Source: Amycolatopsis acidicola
GTDB lineage: Bacteria > Actinomycetota > Actinomycetes > Mycobacteriales > Pseudonocardiaceae
DNA length: 64,000 nucleotides
Direction: 5' to 3'
NCBI RefSeq assembly: GCF_007713735.2
Contig: NZ_VMNW02000006.1
Coordinates: forward strand, 117,847-181,846
Positions 52,390 through 61,412 of the stretch are shown here, piece after piece (position 1 is the stretch's first letter; every line of letters begins with the position of its first letter). Under the pieces are notes generated by a model. The model was given only the letters and a program-made list of their open reading frames with translations, had not been told where the DNA came from and did not search any database. A program made the translations under genes and the position numbers.

Positions 52390-53475
52390 CTAGGCGACCG
52401 TCTGCCACCAGGGGTCGACGGGGCCGACTTCGTCCACGTCGATCCGTTCGCCGGGGCGAGGCACGGCCAGCGGGATGTCGTGGGCTTTCGCCTCCAGCCA
52501 GACGCGGTCCGCGGGCTCGCTCCAGCCGTGCAGGGCGAGCCGGAACGTGGCCCAGTGCACCGGGATCAGCAACCCGCCCCGCACGTCCTGGTGCGCGGCC
52601 ACGCCTTCTTCCGGCGTCATGTGGATGTCCGGCCACGCCGGGTGGTACGCGCCGATCTGCACCAGCGAGGCGTCGAACGGGCCGTACTTCTCGCCGATCC
52701 GGGCATAGCCGTCGAAATAGCCGGAGTCCGCTGTGTAGAAGACCTTCCGCCCAGAACCGGCGATGATCCACGACGCCCACAGCGTGTTGTTGCGGGTGAA
52801 CGCCCTGCCGGAGAAGTGCTGCGCGTCGGCGGCGGTGATCCGCACGCCCGCGAGCTCCGTGCTCTCGTGCCAGTCGAGTTCGATGATCCGCTCCGCCGGC
52901 ACGCGCCAGCGACGCAGATGCGCGCCGACTCCGAGCGGGACCACGAACGGCGCGTCCTGCGTGCGGGTCAGCGTGCGCATCGCCGCCGCATCGAGGTGGT
53001 CGTAGTGGTCGTGCGACACGATGATCGCGTCCAGCCGCGGCAGTTCCTCCAGCCGATGCGGGGGCTTGTGCATCCGCTTCGGCCCGACCAGCCGCGACGG
53101 CGACGCACGCTCCGCCCACACCGGGTCGACGAGTATGCGGGTGCCGTTCAGCTCGACCAGCGACGAGGCGTGGCCGTACCAGGTGATGTGCAGCCCGCTG
53201 TCGGGGTGATCGGGCCGCTGCGGCACCAGCGGAATCGGGCGGACGGGCCGGCGGCGCTGACCGCCGAACAGCATCTCCCGCAGCAGCCCCCTTCCCGCGC
53301 TCGCGTCCGGGTTCACCTGCGGCACCACGTTCCGGAACCGGCCGTCCTTGAACTGCGGGGACCGCTTCAGCAGCTCCGGGTCCGGCCTTCCGCCGAAGGC
53401 CACGGGGATCTCCGAGACCGCCCAGCCGAGCGCGCCGAGCAGCGCGGGGACCGCCCACCTAAGTCTTTTCGCCAT
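52390..53475 (-). CDS. MBL-fold metallohydrolase (UlaG / NAPE-PLD-like)
   Basis: From the ATG at 53,475 the product is 361 aa with a possible N-terminal membrane anchor (WAVPALLGALGWAVSEIPVA). The beta-lactamase-fold motifs are WYGHASSLVELNGTRILVDP, SHDHYDHLD, DAQHFSGR, YTADSGYFDGY and PVHWATF. This is the pattern of phospholipase-D-like or lactonase MBL proteins. Hairpin element copy B lies directly upstream and might be part of its 5' leader. Confidence 0.9.
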   Translation of the reverse strand: MAKRLRWAVPALLGALGWAVSEIPVAFGGRPDPELLKRSPQFKDGRFRNVVPQVNPDASAGRGLLREMLFGGQRRRPVRPIPLVPQRPDHPDSGLHITWYGHASSLVELNGTRILVDPVWAERASPSRLVGPKRMHKPPHRLEELPRLDAIIVSHDHYDHLDAAAMRTLTRTQDAPFVVPLGVGAHLRRWRVPAERIIELDWHESTELAGVRITAADAQHFSGRAFTRNNTLWASWIIAGSGRKVFYTADSGYFDGYARIGEKYGPFDASLVQIGAYHPAWPDIHMTPEEGVAAHQDVRGGLLIPVHWATFRLALHGWSEPADRVWLEAKAHDIPLAVPRPGERIDVDEVGPVDPWWQTVA

Positions 53476-53520
53476 ACCACCCGAAGCTACGCGAGTTCGG
53501 CTGAAGGTTCCTGAGGGCCT

Positions 53521-53620
53521 GTTAACCCGGTCGACCGAAAGTAGGCGGAAAACGGGCGGCAACCCGACCTGCTCGTCGAAACACTTTTCCGCCGTGGCTG
53601 TAGTCGTCCGGGTTGACGAA
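53521..53620. repeat. structured hairpin element, copy B
   Basis: The outer stem AACCCGG/CCGGGTT (53,524-53,530 with 53,608-53,614) is unlike copy A in sequence but pairs in the same place. The GAC/GTC extension, the internal loop AAGTA opposite GTGGCTGTA, and the inner stem GGCGGA/TCCGCC (53,544 and 53,588) are conserved. Loop length is 38 nt, against 36 in copy A. As in copy A, ACGAACGGC leads into the stop codon of a minus-strand gene. Confidence 0.75.
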
Positions 53621-53627
53621 CGGCGCC

Positions 53628-54959
53628 TTAACCCAGATGAGCGAGCGGGCCGTCCGGATTCGCCGGGGCGAGGCAGCTGGTCAGCGGGTCGACCAACGAG
53701 CAGATCCCCGGCTGCTGCACGAGCCGATACCCCGCGGGCACGCCGCCATCGGCGATCGTCTGGCGGTACACCGGCACCGCGGCGGTCGGCCTGCGGGTCA
53801 GCGACGGGTCGGCGAGAACGTCCACTGTGTACAGACCGAACCGGGGTTCGTAGCTGCCCCACTCGTAGTTGTCGGTGATGCTCCAGTAGTTGTAGCCGAT
53901 CACGTTCATCCCGTCGGCCTTCGCGCGCTGCACCCAGAAGATCGAATCGCGCAGGGCGGCTTCGCGGGTGTAGCCGTCCGCGCGGGGCTGCCCGTTGTCG
54001 GTCGGCATGCCGTTCTCGACGATGTACAGGGGCAGGTTCGGGTAGCGGTTGGCGTAGTAGCGCAGCGCGTCGTAGATGCCTTCGGGCTGGAGCTTCACGT
54101 TCCACGTCTGGCCGCCTGCCGCGTTGACGGCGGTGAGGTTGTCGAGGCTGGCGCCGTAGTAGTAGTCGAAGCTGACGAAGTCGACCTTACCCCTGATCTG
54201 GTCCATGATCACGAGGTCGGTGGCGGCGTTGAACCCGGTGTAGAAGGCCTGGTTGCTGGTGACCTTCGCGCTGGGGTCGAGCCGGTGGATCAGGTCGTAG
54301 GTGCGCCGGTGCGCCTGCACGACGTTCGCCTGCCAGGCGGGGATGAGCAACGGGTTCAGCGCGCCGATCTGGAGCTCCTTGGTGAGGAACGTGACCGGCT
54401 CGTTGAAGGTCACCCACAGCACGCCGAGGTCGCGGTAGCGCGAAACGATCTTCGTGGCGAAGTCGGTGAAGGTGCTGACCGCCCTCGCATCGGCGAAGCC
54501 GCCCTGGTCCTCGACCCAGCCCGGGTAGACCCAGTGGTCGAGCGTGATCATCGGCGTCATCCCGGCCGCGCGGATGTGCGCGAGGACGTCGTCGTAGTAG
54601 GCCAGCTCCTGCTCGTCCCACACACCCGGCTGCGGTTCGACCCGCGCCCATTCGACGCTGAACCGGAAGGTGTTCACGCCCATGTCCGCGGCCAGCTGGA
54701 TGTCCTCGGCGTAGCGGTGCCGGAAGTCGGTCGCGTTGCCGTAGGCGTCGACGCTGCCCGAGGTCGCGACGTACCGCGACCAGTTGCTGTCCGGTGCGCT
54801 GCCCTCGGACTGGAACCCGGCCGTGGCCACGCCCCAGTAGAACGGTCGGCTCCAGCTGTCCGCGCTCGCCGGCGACGGGATGGCCAGCAGTAACACGGCG
54901 GTGAAGGCGAGGATCAGCATCCGGCGCAACATGCGAAGAAAATTTACGTTCTTCGCCAC
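53628..54959 (-). CDS. secreted GH1-family beta-glycosidase
   Basis: The 443-aa protein starts with a signal peptide (LILAFTAVLLLAIPSPASA). GH1 motifs follow: FYWGVATAGFQSEG at the mature start, the acid/base Glu in VTFNEPVTF and the nucleophile Glu in LYIVENGMP, with IGYNYWSITDNYEWG near the end. It should hydrolyse beta-glucosides or galactosides outside the cell. It is divergent from the Fic gene. Confidence 0.92.
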   Translation of the reverse strand: MAKNVNFLRMLRRMLILAFTAVLLLAIPSPASADSWSRPFYWGVATAGFQSEGSAPDSNWSRYVATSGSVDAYGNATDFRHRYAEDIQLAADMGVNTFRFSVEWARVEPQPGVWDEQELAYYDDVLAHIRAAGMTPMITLDHWVYPGWVEDQGGFADARAVSTFTDFATKIVSRYRDLGVLWVTFNEPVTFLTKELQIGALNPLLIPAWQANVVQAHRRTYDLIHRLDPSAKVTSNQAFYTGFNAATDLVIMDQIRGKVDFVSFDYYYGASLDNLTAVNAAGGQTWNVKLQPEGIYDALRYYANRYPNLPLYIVENGMPTDNGQPRADGYTREAALRDSIFWVQRAKADGMNVIGYNYWSITDNYEWGSYEPRFGLYTVDVLADPSLTRRPTAAVPVYRQTIADGGVPAGYRLVQQPGICSLVDPLTSCLAPANPDGPLAHLG

Positions 54960-55049
54960 GGCCGGTCAACGAATCGCCACCGAGAGCTTCTTGTGCTACT
55001 TTTTTCCATTCAAGTATCATTACCTGCGCACTGTGGGAGACAACTAGCA

Positions 55050-56201
55050 ATGGAAGCTTCGGACCTCGCCGGGCACCGGCGGCGCCACCTGGTGCGCGCG
55101 GCCCGGGGCTACCACGCGTTCGTCCCGCCGCCACTGCCGCCGGAGGTACCCTTCGACCTCGCGCTGGCCACCCAGCTGTCGGCCGCGGACAGGGCGGTCG
55201 GCGAGCTTTCCGGGATCGGCCGCACCCTCCCGAGCGCGCCGCTGCTGGCCCGGTCGATGGTCCGGCGCGAAGCCGTCCTGTCGAGCCGGATCGAAGGCAC
55301 CGAGGCCACTTTCTCCGACCTGGCCCTGTTCGAGGTCCGCCCGACGAAGGAGGCCGCGGGCACCGATGTGCGCGAAGTGCTGAACTACGTCACGGCGATG
55401 GGCCACGTGCTCGCCCCGGATCGCCGCCTGCCGCTGAGCATTTCGCTGCTACGCGAAGCGCACGAGATCCTGCTCGACGGGGTCCGCGGCAACTACGCGA
55501 CGCCGGGCGAGGTGCGTCGTTCGCAGAACTGGATCGGCCCGCCGGGCTGCGTCCTCGACACGGCGACGTACGTGCCACCGCCGCCGGAACAGCTCTGGGA
55601 CTGCCTCGACGCCTTCGAGAAGTTCCTGCACGCCGAGCATTCCGTGCCGCCGCTGATCACCATCGCCTGCCTGCACTACCAGTTCGAGGCGATCCACCCG
55701 TTCATCGACGGCAACGGCCGCCTCGGCAGGCTGCTGGTCACGCTCCTGCTCGTCGAATGGGGCCTGCTGCCCAGTCCCCTGCTCGACCTCTCGGCGTACC
55801 TCGAACCGCGGCGCGACGAGTACTACGCGCGGCTGCTGGCGGTGAGCACGCACGGCGACTGGTCCGGCTGGCTCGGGTTCTTCCTGGAAGTCCTTGCGCA
55901 CCAAGCAGAAGACGCCCGGAACCGGGCGATGGCGCTGCACACGCTCCGCGAGTCCTACCGGGCGGAGGTCACGTCGGCCCGCGCGTCGAGCCTCGTACCG
56001 CAGCTGGTCGACGCGCTGTTCGAGACACCGGCGATGACGATCAACCGCGCCGCGGAAGTGCTCGGCGTGACGCACCGCGCCGCGACGCTGAACGTGACGA
56101 AGCTCGTGGAGGCCGGGATCGTGGCGGAGCTGCCCAGCACCGGGCGGGTCCGCACCTTCCTCGCCGGAGAGATCCTGCGACTGCTCAACGCGTCTCCGTG
56201 A
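55050..56201 (+). CDS. Fic-family AMP transferase
   Basis: I use the ATG at 55,050 with GGGAGA upstream, giving 383 aa. The catalytic motif HPFIDGNGRLGR is complete near residue 218, the flap region lies upstream, and SSRIEGT near residue 84 fits the (S/T)xxxE(G/N) inhibitory helix, so the enzyme is probably self-inhibited (class II). A winged helix forms the C terminus (TINRAAEVLGVTHRAATLNV), suggesting DNA binding. The 3' end overlaps cutA by 17 bp. Confidence 0.93.
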   Translation: MEASDLAGHRRRHLVRAARGYHAFVPPPLPPEVPFDLALATQLSAADRAVGELSGIGRTLPSAPLLARSMVRREAVLSSRIEGTEATFSDLALFEVRPTKEAAGTDVREVLNYVTAMGHVLAPDRRLPLSISLLREAHEILLDGVRGNYATPGEVRRSQNWIGPPGCVLDTATYVPPPPEQLWDCLDAFEKFLHAEHSVPPLITIACLHYQFEAIHPFIDGNGRLGRLLVTLLLVEWGLLPSPLLDLSAYLEPRRDEYYARLLAVSTHGDWSGWLGFFLEVLAHQAEDARNRAMALHTLRESYRAEVTSARASSLVPQLVDALFETPAMTINRAAEVLGVTHRAATLNVTKLVEAGIVAELPSTGRVRTFLAGEILRLLNASP

Positions 56202-56502
56202 TCACCCAGTCCAGGTACTCGGTGCTGCCGCCCTCGATCGGCGTCGCGATGATCTCGGGCACGTCATAACCGTGGTTGGCCTTGAGCAGGTCGACCAGCG
56301 CGGCCACCCGGTCCTGCGCGGTCTTGATCTCCACCCGCCATTCCGGATCGGTGTGCACCTCGCCCTCCCAGCGGTACACGCTCGTGATGGGCCCGACGAT
56401 CTGCGCGCACGCGCCGAGCGACGCCTCGACGGCCTTCGCCGCCAGCTCGCGCGCCGATTCCTCGCTGTCGGTTGTGGTCGAGACGATCAGATGAGCAGCC
56501 AC
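56185..56502 (-). CDS. cutA: CutA divalent-cation tolerance-type protein
   Basis: The 105-aa protein shows the CutA pattern: VSTTTDSEESARELAAKAVE, CAQIVGPITSVYRWEGEV, VEIKTAQDRVAALVDLLKAN, HGYDVPEIIATPI and YLDWV. CutA forms trimers and is linked to copper tolerance, though its role is uncertain. Confidence 0.93.
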   Translation of the reverse strand: MAAHLIVSTTTDSEESARELAAKAVEASLGACAQIVGPITSVYRWEGEVHTDPEWRVEIKTAQDRVAALVDLLKANHGYDVPEIIATPIEGGSTEYLDWVITETR

Positions 56503-56511
56503 ACGCAGAGG

Positions 56512-56850
56512 TTACGTCGAACCTGACAGGTCGGCGTCGGCGCTGGCCTTGTGCGTCAACGCTGCGACGGCTTCCTCGAGCTCCTGCCGCACCTGCTCGC
56601 CGTCACGGCGGCTGGCCACGGAGACCTCGACCTCGCACATGTCGGGTCCCCGGTCGCGCACGCGCAACTCGCCGTGGTCCTCCCCTTCGCTTTCCGTGCC
56701 CCAGTGCAGGCGCCGGTTCGCCTCGTCCGTCGTGATCCACGCCCGGTCGGCCTCCGGCAGGAGCGTCAACAGGTTGGGCGCGTCGCTGATGAACGCGAAA
56801 GCCTCGTCCGCGGGCAGATCCGCCGGGGCGGTGTAGCGAAAGGTGCTCAT
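56512..56850 (-). CDS. SRPBCC-family protein
   Basis: The 112-aa product has FRYTAPADLPADEAFAFISD and LLTLLPEADRAWITTDEAN, then GELRVRDRGPDMCEVEVSVA, the polyketide-cyclase/SRPBCC pattern. It is shorter than usual but shows no break. It follows cutA on the same strand with a 9-bp gap, so they may be co-transcribed. Confidence 0.75.
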   Translation of the reverse strand: MSTFRYTAPADLPADEAFAFISDAPNLLTLLPEADRAWITTDEANRRLHWGTESEGEDHGELRVRDRGPDMCEVEVSVASRRDGEQVRQELEEAVAALTHKASADADLSGST

Positions 56851-56952
56851 GATTCACCGGGTAGCCGGGCCGGAAGCCGTTGAAACACAGGTGTTTCGCC
56901 TCGGCGCCGCGGGTAGCCGGAATGTGGGACCGAGCGAACGCTAGGAGGAGCG

Positions 56953-58740
56953 ATGGCCGAGACGGTCGGCGACCACGTGGTGTCCAGGCTGCGCGAGTGG
57001 GGTGTGGAACAGGTTTTCGCCTATCCGGGCGACGGGATCAACGGGCTCGTCGCTTCCTTCGGCAAGGCGGACAACAAGCCGCGCTTCGTGCAGGCGCGCC
57101 ACGAGGAGATGGCCGCCTTCCAGGCCGTCGGCTATGCGAAGTTCTCCGGCGGCTTCGGCGTGTGCATGGCCACCTCCGGTCCTGGCGCGATCCACCTGCT
57201 GAACGGGCTCTACGACGCGAAGCTCGACCACGTGCCGGTGGTCGCCATCGTCGGGCAGACCGCGCGCACCGCGATGGGCGGCAGCTACCAGCAGGAAGTG
57301 GACCTGCAGCCGCTGTTCAAGGACGTCGCCAGCGAATACCTCGTCGAGGTCAACGTCGCCGAGCAGCTGCCGAACGCGCTCGATCGAGCCATCCGCACCG
57401 CGCTGGCCGAACGCGCGCCGACGGCGGTGATCATCCCCGCCGATCTGCAGGAAACCCCTTACACGCCACCGCAACACGTGTTCAAGCAGATGCCGTCGAG
57501 CCCGCCGAGCCGGCCGCGTTCGGTGATCATCCCGCCGGAGGACGAGATCAGCCACGCCGCGGAGGTGCTCAACGCGGGCGAGAAGGTGTCGATCCTCATC
57601 GGGCAGGGCGCGCGCAACGCGGCCGAGGAGGTCAAGGAGATCGCCGACCTGACCGGCGCCGGTGTCGCGAAAGCGTTGCTGGGTAAGGATGTTCTCCCCG
57701 ACGACCTCCCCTACGTCACCGGCGCGGTCGGCCTGCTCGGCACCCGGCCCAGCTACGAAATGATGCGTGACTGCGACACGCTCCTCATCGTCGGCTCGAA
57801 CTTCCCGTACAGCCAGTTCCTGCCCGAGTACGGCAAGGCGCGCGCGGTGCAGATCGACCTGGACGGCAGCGCGATCGGGATGCGCTACCCGACCGAGGTG
57901 AACCTGGTCGGCGAGGCGAAGGGCACCCTGCGCGCGCTGCTGCCGATGGTGCAGCGCAAGGAAAGCCGTTCGTGGCGGGAAAAGATCGAGAAGAACGTCG
58001 CGGACTGGTGGGAAACCGTCGCGGCGCAAGCCATGCTCGACGCCGACCCGGTGAACCCGATGCGGGTGGTGCACGAGCTGTCCGAACGCATCCCCGAGGA
58101 CGCGATCGTCACCGCGGACTCCGGCTCGTCGACCAACTGGTACGCGCGGAACCTCAAGATGCGCGGCCGGATGCGGGGTTCGCTCTCCGGCGGGCTCGCG
58201 ACGATGGGCCCCGGCGTGCCTTACGCGATCGGCGCGAAGTTCGCGCACCCCGACCGGCCGGTGATCTGCCTCGAAGGCGACGGCGCGATGCAGATGAACG
58301 GGCTCGCCGAGCTGATCACCATCGCCCGCTATCGCGAGCTGTGGTCCGACCAGCGGCTGGTCGTGTGCGTGTTCCACAACAACGACCTGAACCAGGTCAC
58401 CTGGGAGCTGCGCGCGATGGGCGGCGCGCCGAAGTTCGAGGAATCCCAGAACCTGCCGGACATCTCGTACGCCGATTTCGCCCGCACGCTCGGCTTCGAC
58501 GTGGTGGCGGTCGACGCACCGGAGCAGGTCGGCCCCGCCTGGGACCGCGTCCTGTCCGCCGACCGCCCGTCGCTGATGGACGTCCGATGTGACCCTGAGG
58601 TGCCGCCCATCCCGCCGCACGCGACGTTCGAACAGATGAAGTCCGCCGCCGAGTCCGTGGTCAAGGGCGACCCCAACGCCTGGCACCTCATGTGGCAGGG
58701 GCTCAAAACCAAGGCGGAGGAGCTGCTGCCCAACCGTTAA
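56953..58740 (+). CDS. thiamine-pyrophosphate enzyme, pyruvate oxidase-like
   Basis: The 595-aa enzyme has the POX/ALS three-domain layout: FAYPGDGINGLV and catalytic Glu in QARHEEMAAFQAVGYAKFSG, a central FAD/nucleotide domain (ILIGQGARNA, LLIVGSNFP), and the TPP motif EGDGAMQMNG...NNDLNQV. It resembles PoxB (pyruvate:quinone oxidoreductase), producing acetate and CO2 from pyruvate, but the substrate is not certain. AGGAGCG precedes the ATG. Its stop overlaps that of phoD. Confidence 0.92.
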   Translation: MAETVGDHVVSRLREWGVEQVFAYPGDGINGLVASFGKADNKPRFVQARHEEMAAFQAVGYAKFSGGFGVCMATSGPGAIHLLNGLYDAKLDHVPVVAIVGQTARTAMGGSYQQEVDLQPLFKDVASEYLVEVNVAEQLPNALDRAIRTALAERAPTAVIIPADLQETPYTPPQHVFKQMPSSPPSRPRSVIIPPEDEISHAAEVLNAGEKVSILIGQGARNAAEEVKEIADLTGAGVAKALLGKDVLPDDLPYVTGAVGLLGTRPSYEMMRDCDTLLIVGSNFPYSQFLPEYGKARAVQIDLDGSAIGMRYPTEVNLVGEAKGTLRALLPMVQRKESRSWREKIEKNVADWWETVAAQAMLDADPVNPMRVVHELSERIPEDAIVTADSGSSTNWYARNLKMRGRMRGSLSGGLATMGPGVPYAIGAKFAHPDRPVICLEGDGAMQMNGLAELITIARYRELWSDQRLVVCVFHNNDLNQVTWELRAMGGAPKFEESQNLPDISYADFARTLGFDVVAVDAPEQVGPAWDRVLSADRPSLMDVRCDPEVPPIPPHATFEQMKSAAESVVKGDPNAWHLMWQGLKTKAEELLPNR

Positions 58741-60275
58741 CGGCGCGGCTCGAGCACCTTCGACCAAAGGCCGGCGCCGGAGTTGTCGCGCAGGTTGACG
58801 GTCAGTTCCTTGCTCTCCGCGGAGATCGAGACCTGGCCGAAGAACTGGAACTCCGTGGCCGGCGAGGCATTCGCGTAGGACGGTGCCTTCACGAACACCT
58901 GCTGCGCGCCGAACGTCGTGTCCGTCCTGTCGGGCGGATACGAACCGGCGTGCAGCGGGCCGGTCGTGAACTGCCAGAACGGATCGAAGTCCTGGAAGGC
59001 GGCCTTGTCCGGGTCGAAGTAGTGCGCGGCGGTGTAGTGCACGTCGGTGGTCAGCCACACCACGTTGCGGATTCCGTTGTCCTTGATGAACTTCAGCAGC
59101 TCCGCGAGCTGCAGCTCGCGGCCGAGCGGCGCGCCGTTGTCGCCCTGGGAGATCGCCTCGAAGTCGCTGCCGTCGGCCACGACCTCGCAGAGCGGCATGT
59201 CGTTGGAGATGATCTTCCAGGTGGCCTTCGAGTTCTTCAGCTCGCGCTTGAGCCACTCGGCCTGCTCGTTGCCGAGGATCCCGCCGTCGTTCGAGGTCTG
59301 CTTGTCCGCCGAGTTCGCGTCGCGGTACCACCGCATGTCGAGCACGAACACGTCCAGCAGCGGGCCGTGGTGCTGCACCCGGTAGATCCGGTTCTCCTTG
59401 TCGTAGCTGGGATTCATCGGCACGTACTCGTGAAACGCCTGGCGCGCCCGGTACTTGAGCACGTCGACACGCTTCTCGGTGTAGTTGTCGTCGTCCAGGA
59501 TTTCGCCCGGGTACCAGTTGTTGTGCGTCTCGTGGTCGTCCCACTGCTGGATCTGGGCGACCTCGGCATAGAACGCGCGCAGGTTGTCGTCGAGCAGGTT
59601 GTACTTGTAGTTGCCGCGGTACTCGTCGAGTGTTTCGGCCACTTTGGACTTCTCCGGCGTGACGATGTTGCGCCACAGGGAACCGTCCGGCAGCGTCACC
59701 GAGGATTCGATCGGGTCGTCGGCGTAGATGTTGTCGCCGTTGCAGATGTAGAAGTCCGGGTTCAGCGCGCGCATCGCCTTGAAGATCCGGTATCCGCCGC
59801 GCGACGTGTCGATGCCGTAGCCCTGGCCACCGAGATCGCCGGACCACAGGAAGGAGACGTCCCGCGCGCCGCGCGGCACAGTGCGGAGCTTGCCGACGAG
59901 CGGCGCGCCGGTGAGCGAGGAGTCGTCGATGCCGACCGGCGTGACGCGGTAGTGGATGTCGGCGCCCTCGGGCAGGCCGTTCAGCACGGTCTTGCCGGTG
60001 AAGTCGGAGTCCGGCAGCAGGAGCGCGCCGGGAACCCGCCGTGCGCGGCGGAAGTCGGGGTCGGTGCTGACCTCGACGAGCATCCGGGACGCGCGGTCGG
60101 CGCGGGTCCAGATGGTGGCGGACGAGTCGGTCACGTCGCCGCTCTGCAGCCCGTGCGTCAGCGCGGGCCTGCCGGAGCGGACCAGCGGGGCGGCGGTCGC
60201 CTGCCCGGTGAACGCGAGCGCGCCGCCGGCGGCGAGTGCGCCCTGGAAGAGGGTGCGCCGGGAAATACTCGACAT
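58737..60275 (-). CDS. phoD: secreted alkaline phosphatase D
   Basis: The ATG at 60,275 gives 512 aa starting with a twin-arginine signal (SISRRTLFQGALAAGGAL). PhoD motifs are intact: FLWSGDLGGQGYG, YICNGDNIYADDPIES, QQWDDHETHNNWYPGE and VVWLTTDVHYTAAHYF, giving Fe/Ca ligands. It releases phosphate from phosphodiesters and monoesters outside the cell. The gene is divergent from the glucarate operon. Confidence 0.94.
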   Translation of the reverse strand: MSSISRRTLFQGALAAGGALAFTGQATAAPLVRSGRPALTHGLQSGDVTDSSATIWTRADRASRMLVEVSTDPDFRRARRVPGALLLPDSDFTGKTVLNGLPEGADIHYRVTPVGIDDSSLTGAPLVGKLRTVPRGARDVSFLWSGDLGGQGYGIDTSRGGYRIFKAMRALNPDFYICNGDNIYADDPIESSVTLPDGSLWRNIVTPEKSKVAETLDEYRGNYKYNLLDDNLRAFYAEVAQIQQWDDHETHNNWYPGEILDDDNYTEKRVDVLKYRARQAFHEYVPMNPSYDKENRIYRVQHHGPLLDVFVLDMRWYRDANSADKQTSNDGGILGNEQAEWLKRELKNSKATWKIISNDMPLCEVVADGSDFEAISQGDNGAPLGRELQLAELLKFIKDNGIRNVVWLTTDVHYTAAHYFDPDKAAFQDFDPFWQFTTGPLHAGSYPPDRTDTTFGAQQVFVKAPSYANASPATEFQFFGQVSISAESKELTVNLRDNSGAGLWSKVLEPRR

Positions 60276-60433
60276 CGTCGACCTCCGTGGTGGGGTAGCA
60301 GCCACGCGACTTCCTATCCCCCCGAGCCGAACGCGAGATGTCCCATCGGTGAAGGTTTGGCCCGCCACCTGGGGTTATGGGGGTTTTTCTCCCAAACATC
60401 CCGTTGACGACGACCGAGATCACTTTTTAAGCT

Positions 60434-60468
60434 GTCTTCATACCGAGTTACTGTCTATATATGAAGAC
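60434..60468. promoter_or_regulatory. operator-like inverted repeat before the glucarate operon
   Basis: GTCTTCATA (60,434-60,442) and TATGAAGAC (60,460-60,468) are exact complements with a 17-bp spacer. A TCTATAT -10-like sequence overlaps the right arm, 6 bp before the kdgD start. It is a good candidate site for the IclR protein encoded at the end of the operon. Confidence 0.75.
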
Positions 60469-60474
60469 GGGCTG

Positions 60475-61401
60475 ATGACAGACCCCACGCAGATCGCCGA
60501 CCGGCTCCGCGAGCGCATGGCCGCCGGAGTGCTCTCCTTCCCGCTCACCCCGTTCACCGCGCGCGGCGAGTTCGATCCCGATTCGTTCCGCACCTACCTG
60601 CGCGGACAGCTCGCCGCCGACCCGGCCGCCGTCTTCGTCGCCTGCGGCACCGGCGAGTTCTTCTCGCTGACTCTCGACGAATACGGCGAGGTCGTGCGCA
60701 TCGCGGTAGAGGAGACCACGCACCGTGTCCCCGTGGTCGCCGGTGTCGGCTACGGCTGGGCGATCGCCGCGCAGTACGCCGCGCGCGCCGCCGAAGCCGG
60801 CGCCGACGGGCTGTTGCTGATGCCGCACTATCTGGTCAAGGCGCCGGTGGACGGGCTCGTGGAGCAGGTCCGCCGCGTCGCCGAGTCGACCCCGCTGCCG
60901 ATCATCGCCTACCAGCGCGACTACGTCGCTTTCGACGCCGCTTCCGTCGCACTGCTCGCGAAGATCCCGAACGTCATCGGTCTCAAGGACGGGCACGGCG
61001 ACCTCGACCAGCTGCAACGGCTGCGGCTGACCGCGCCCGCGGACTTCCTGTTCTTCAACGGGGTCGCCACCGCAGAGATGCAAGCGCGCGCATACGCCTC
61101 GATCGGGATCCCGGCGTACTCCTCGGCCGTGCACGCGTTCGCGCCGGAGATCTCGAAGGCGTTCTTCACCGCGCTGCAAGCCGGTGAACAGTCCCGTGCG
61201 GACGAACTGCTGCGCGGTTTCTACCAGCCCTTCGTGGAACTGCGGGACCGTCGCGCGGGCTACGCCGTTTCGCTGGTGAAGGCGGCGGCCCGGCTGCGCG
61301 ACCTACCGGTCGGCCCCGTGCGCGCGCCGCTTTGCGACCCCACGCTCGAAGAACTGACCACGCTCGAAGCCCTGCTCGCCACCGGTCTCGCACTCGTCTG
61401 A
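60475..61401 (+). CDS. kdgD: 5-dehydro-4-deoxyglucarate dehydratase (DHDPS family)
   Basis: The ATG at 60,475 gives 308 aa. It begins GVLSFPLTPFTARGEFDPDS, has ACGTGEFFSLTLDEYGEVV and the Schiff-base Lys171 in NVIGLKDGHGD. The enzyme dehydrates and decarboxylates 5-keto-4-deoxyglucarate to 2-oxoglutarate semialdehyde. It is the first gene of the operon with glucarate dehydratase and IclR. Confidence 0.92.
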   Translation: MTDPTQIADRLRERMAAGVLSFPLTPFTARGEFDPDSFRTYLRGQLAADPAAVFVACGTGEFFSLTLDEYGEVVRIAVEETTHRVPVVAGVGYGWAIAAQYAARAAEAGADGLLLMPHYLVKAPVDGLVEQVRRVAESTPLPIIAYQRDYVAFDAASVALLAKIPNVIGLKDGHGDLDQLQRLRLTAPADFLFFNGVATAEMQARAYASIGIPAYSSAVHAFAPEISKAFFTALQAGEQSRADELLRGFYQPFVELRDRRAGYAVSLVKAAARLRDLPVGPVRAPLCDPTLEELTTLEALLATGLALV

Positions 61402-61412
61402 GGAGCGTCATC

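Noticed and set aside
56941..60423. 1160-codon minus-strand open frame
   Set aside because: It runs antisense through the TPP enzyme and in the wrong frame through phoD; both have complete family motifs. It is a GC-bias shadow.
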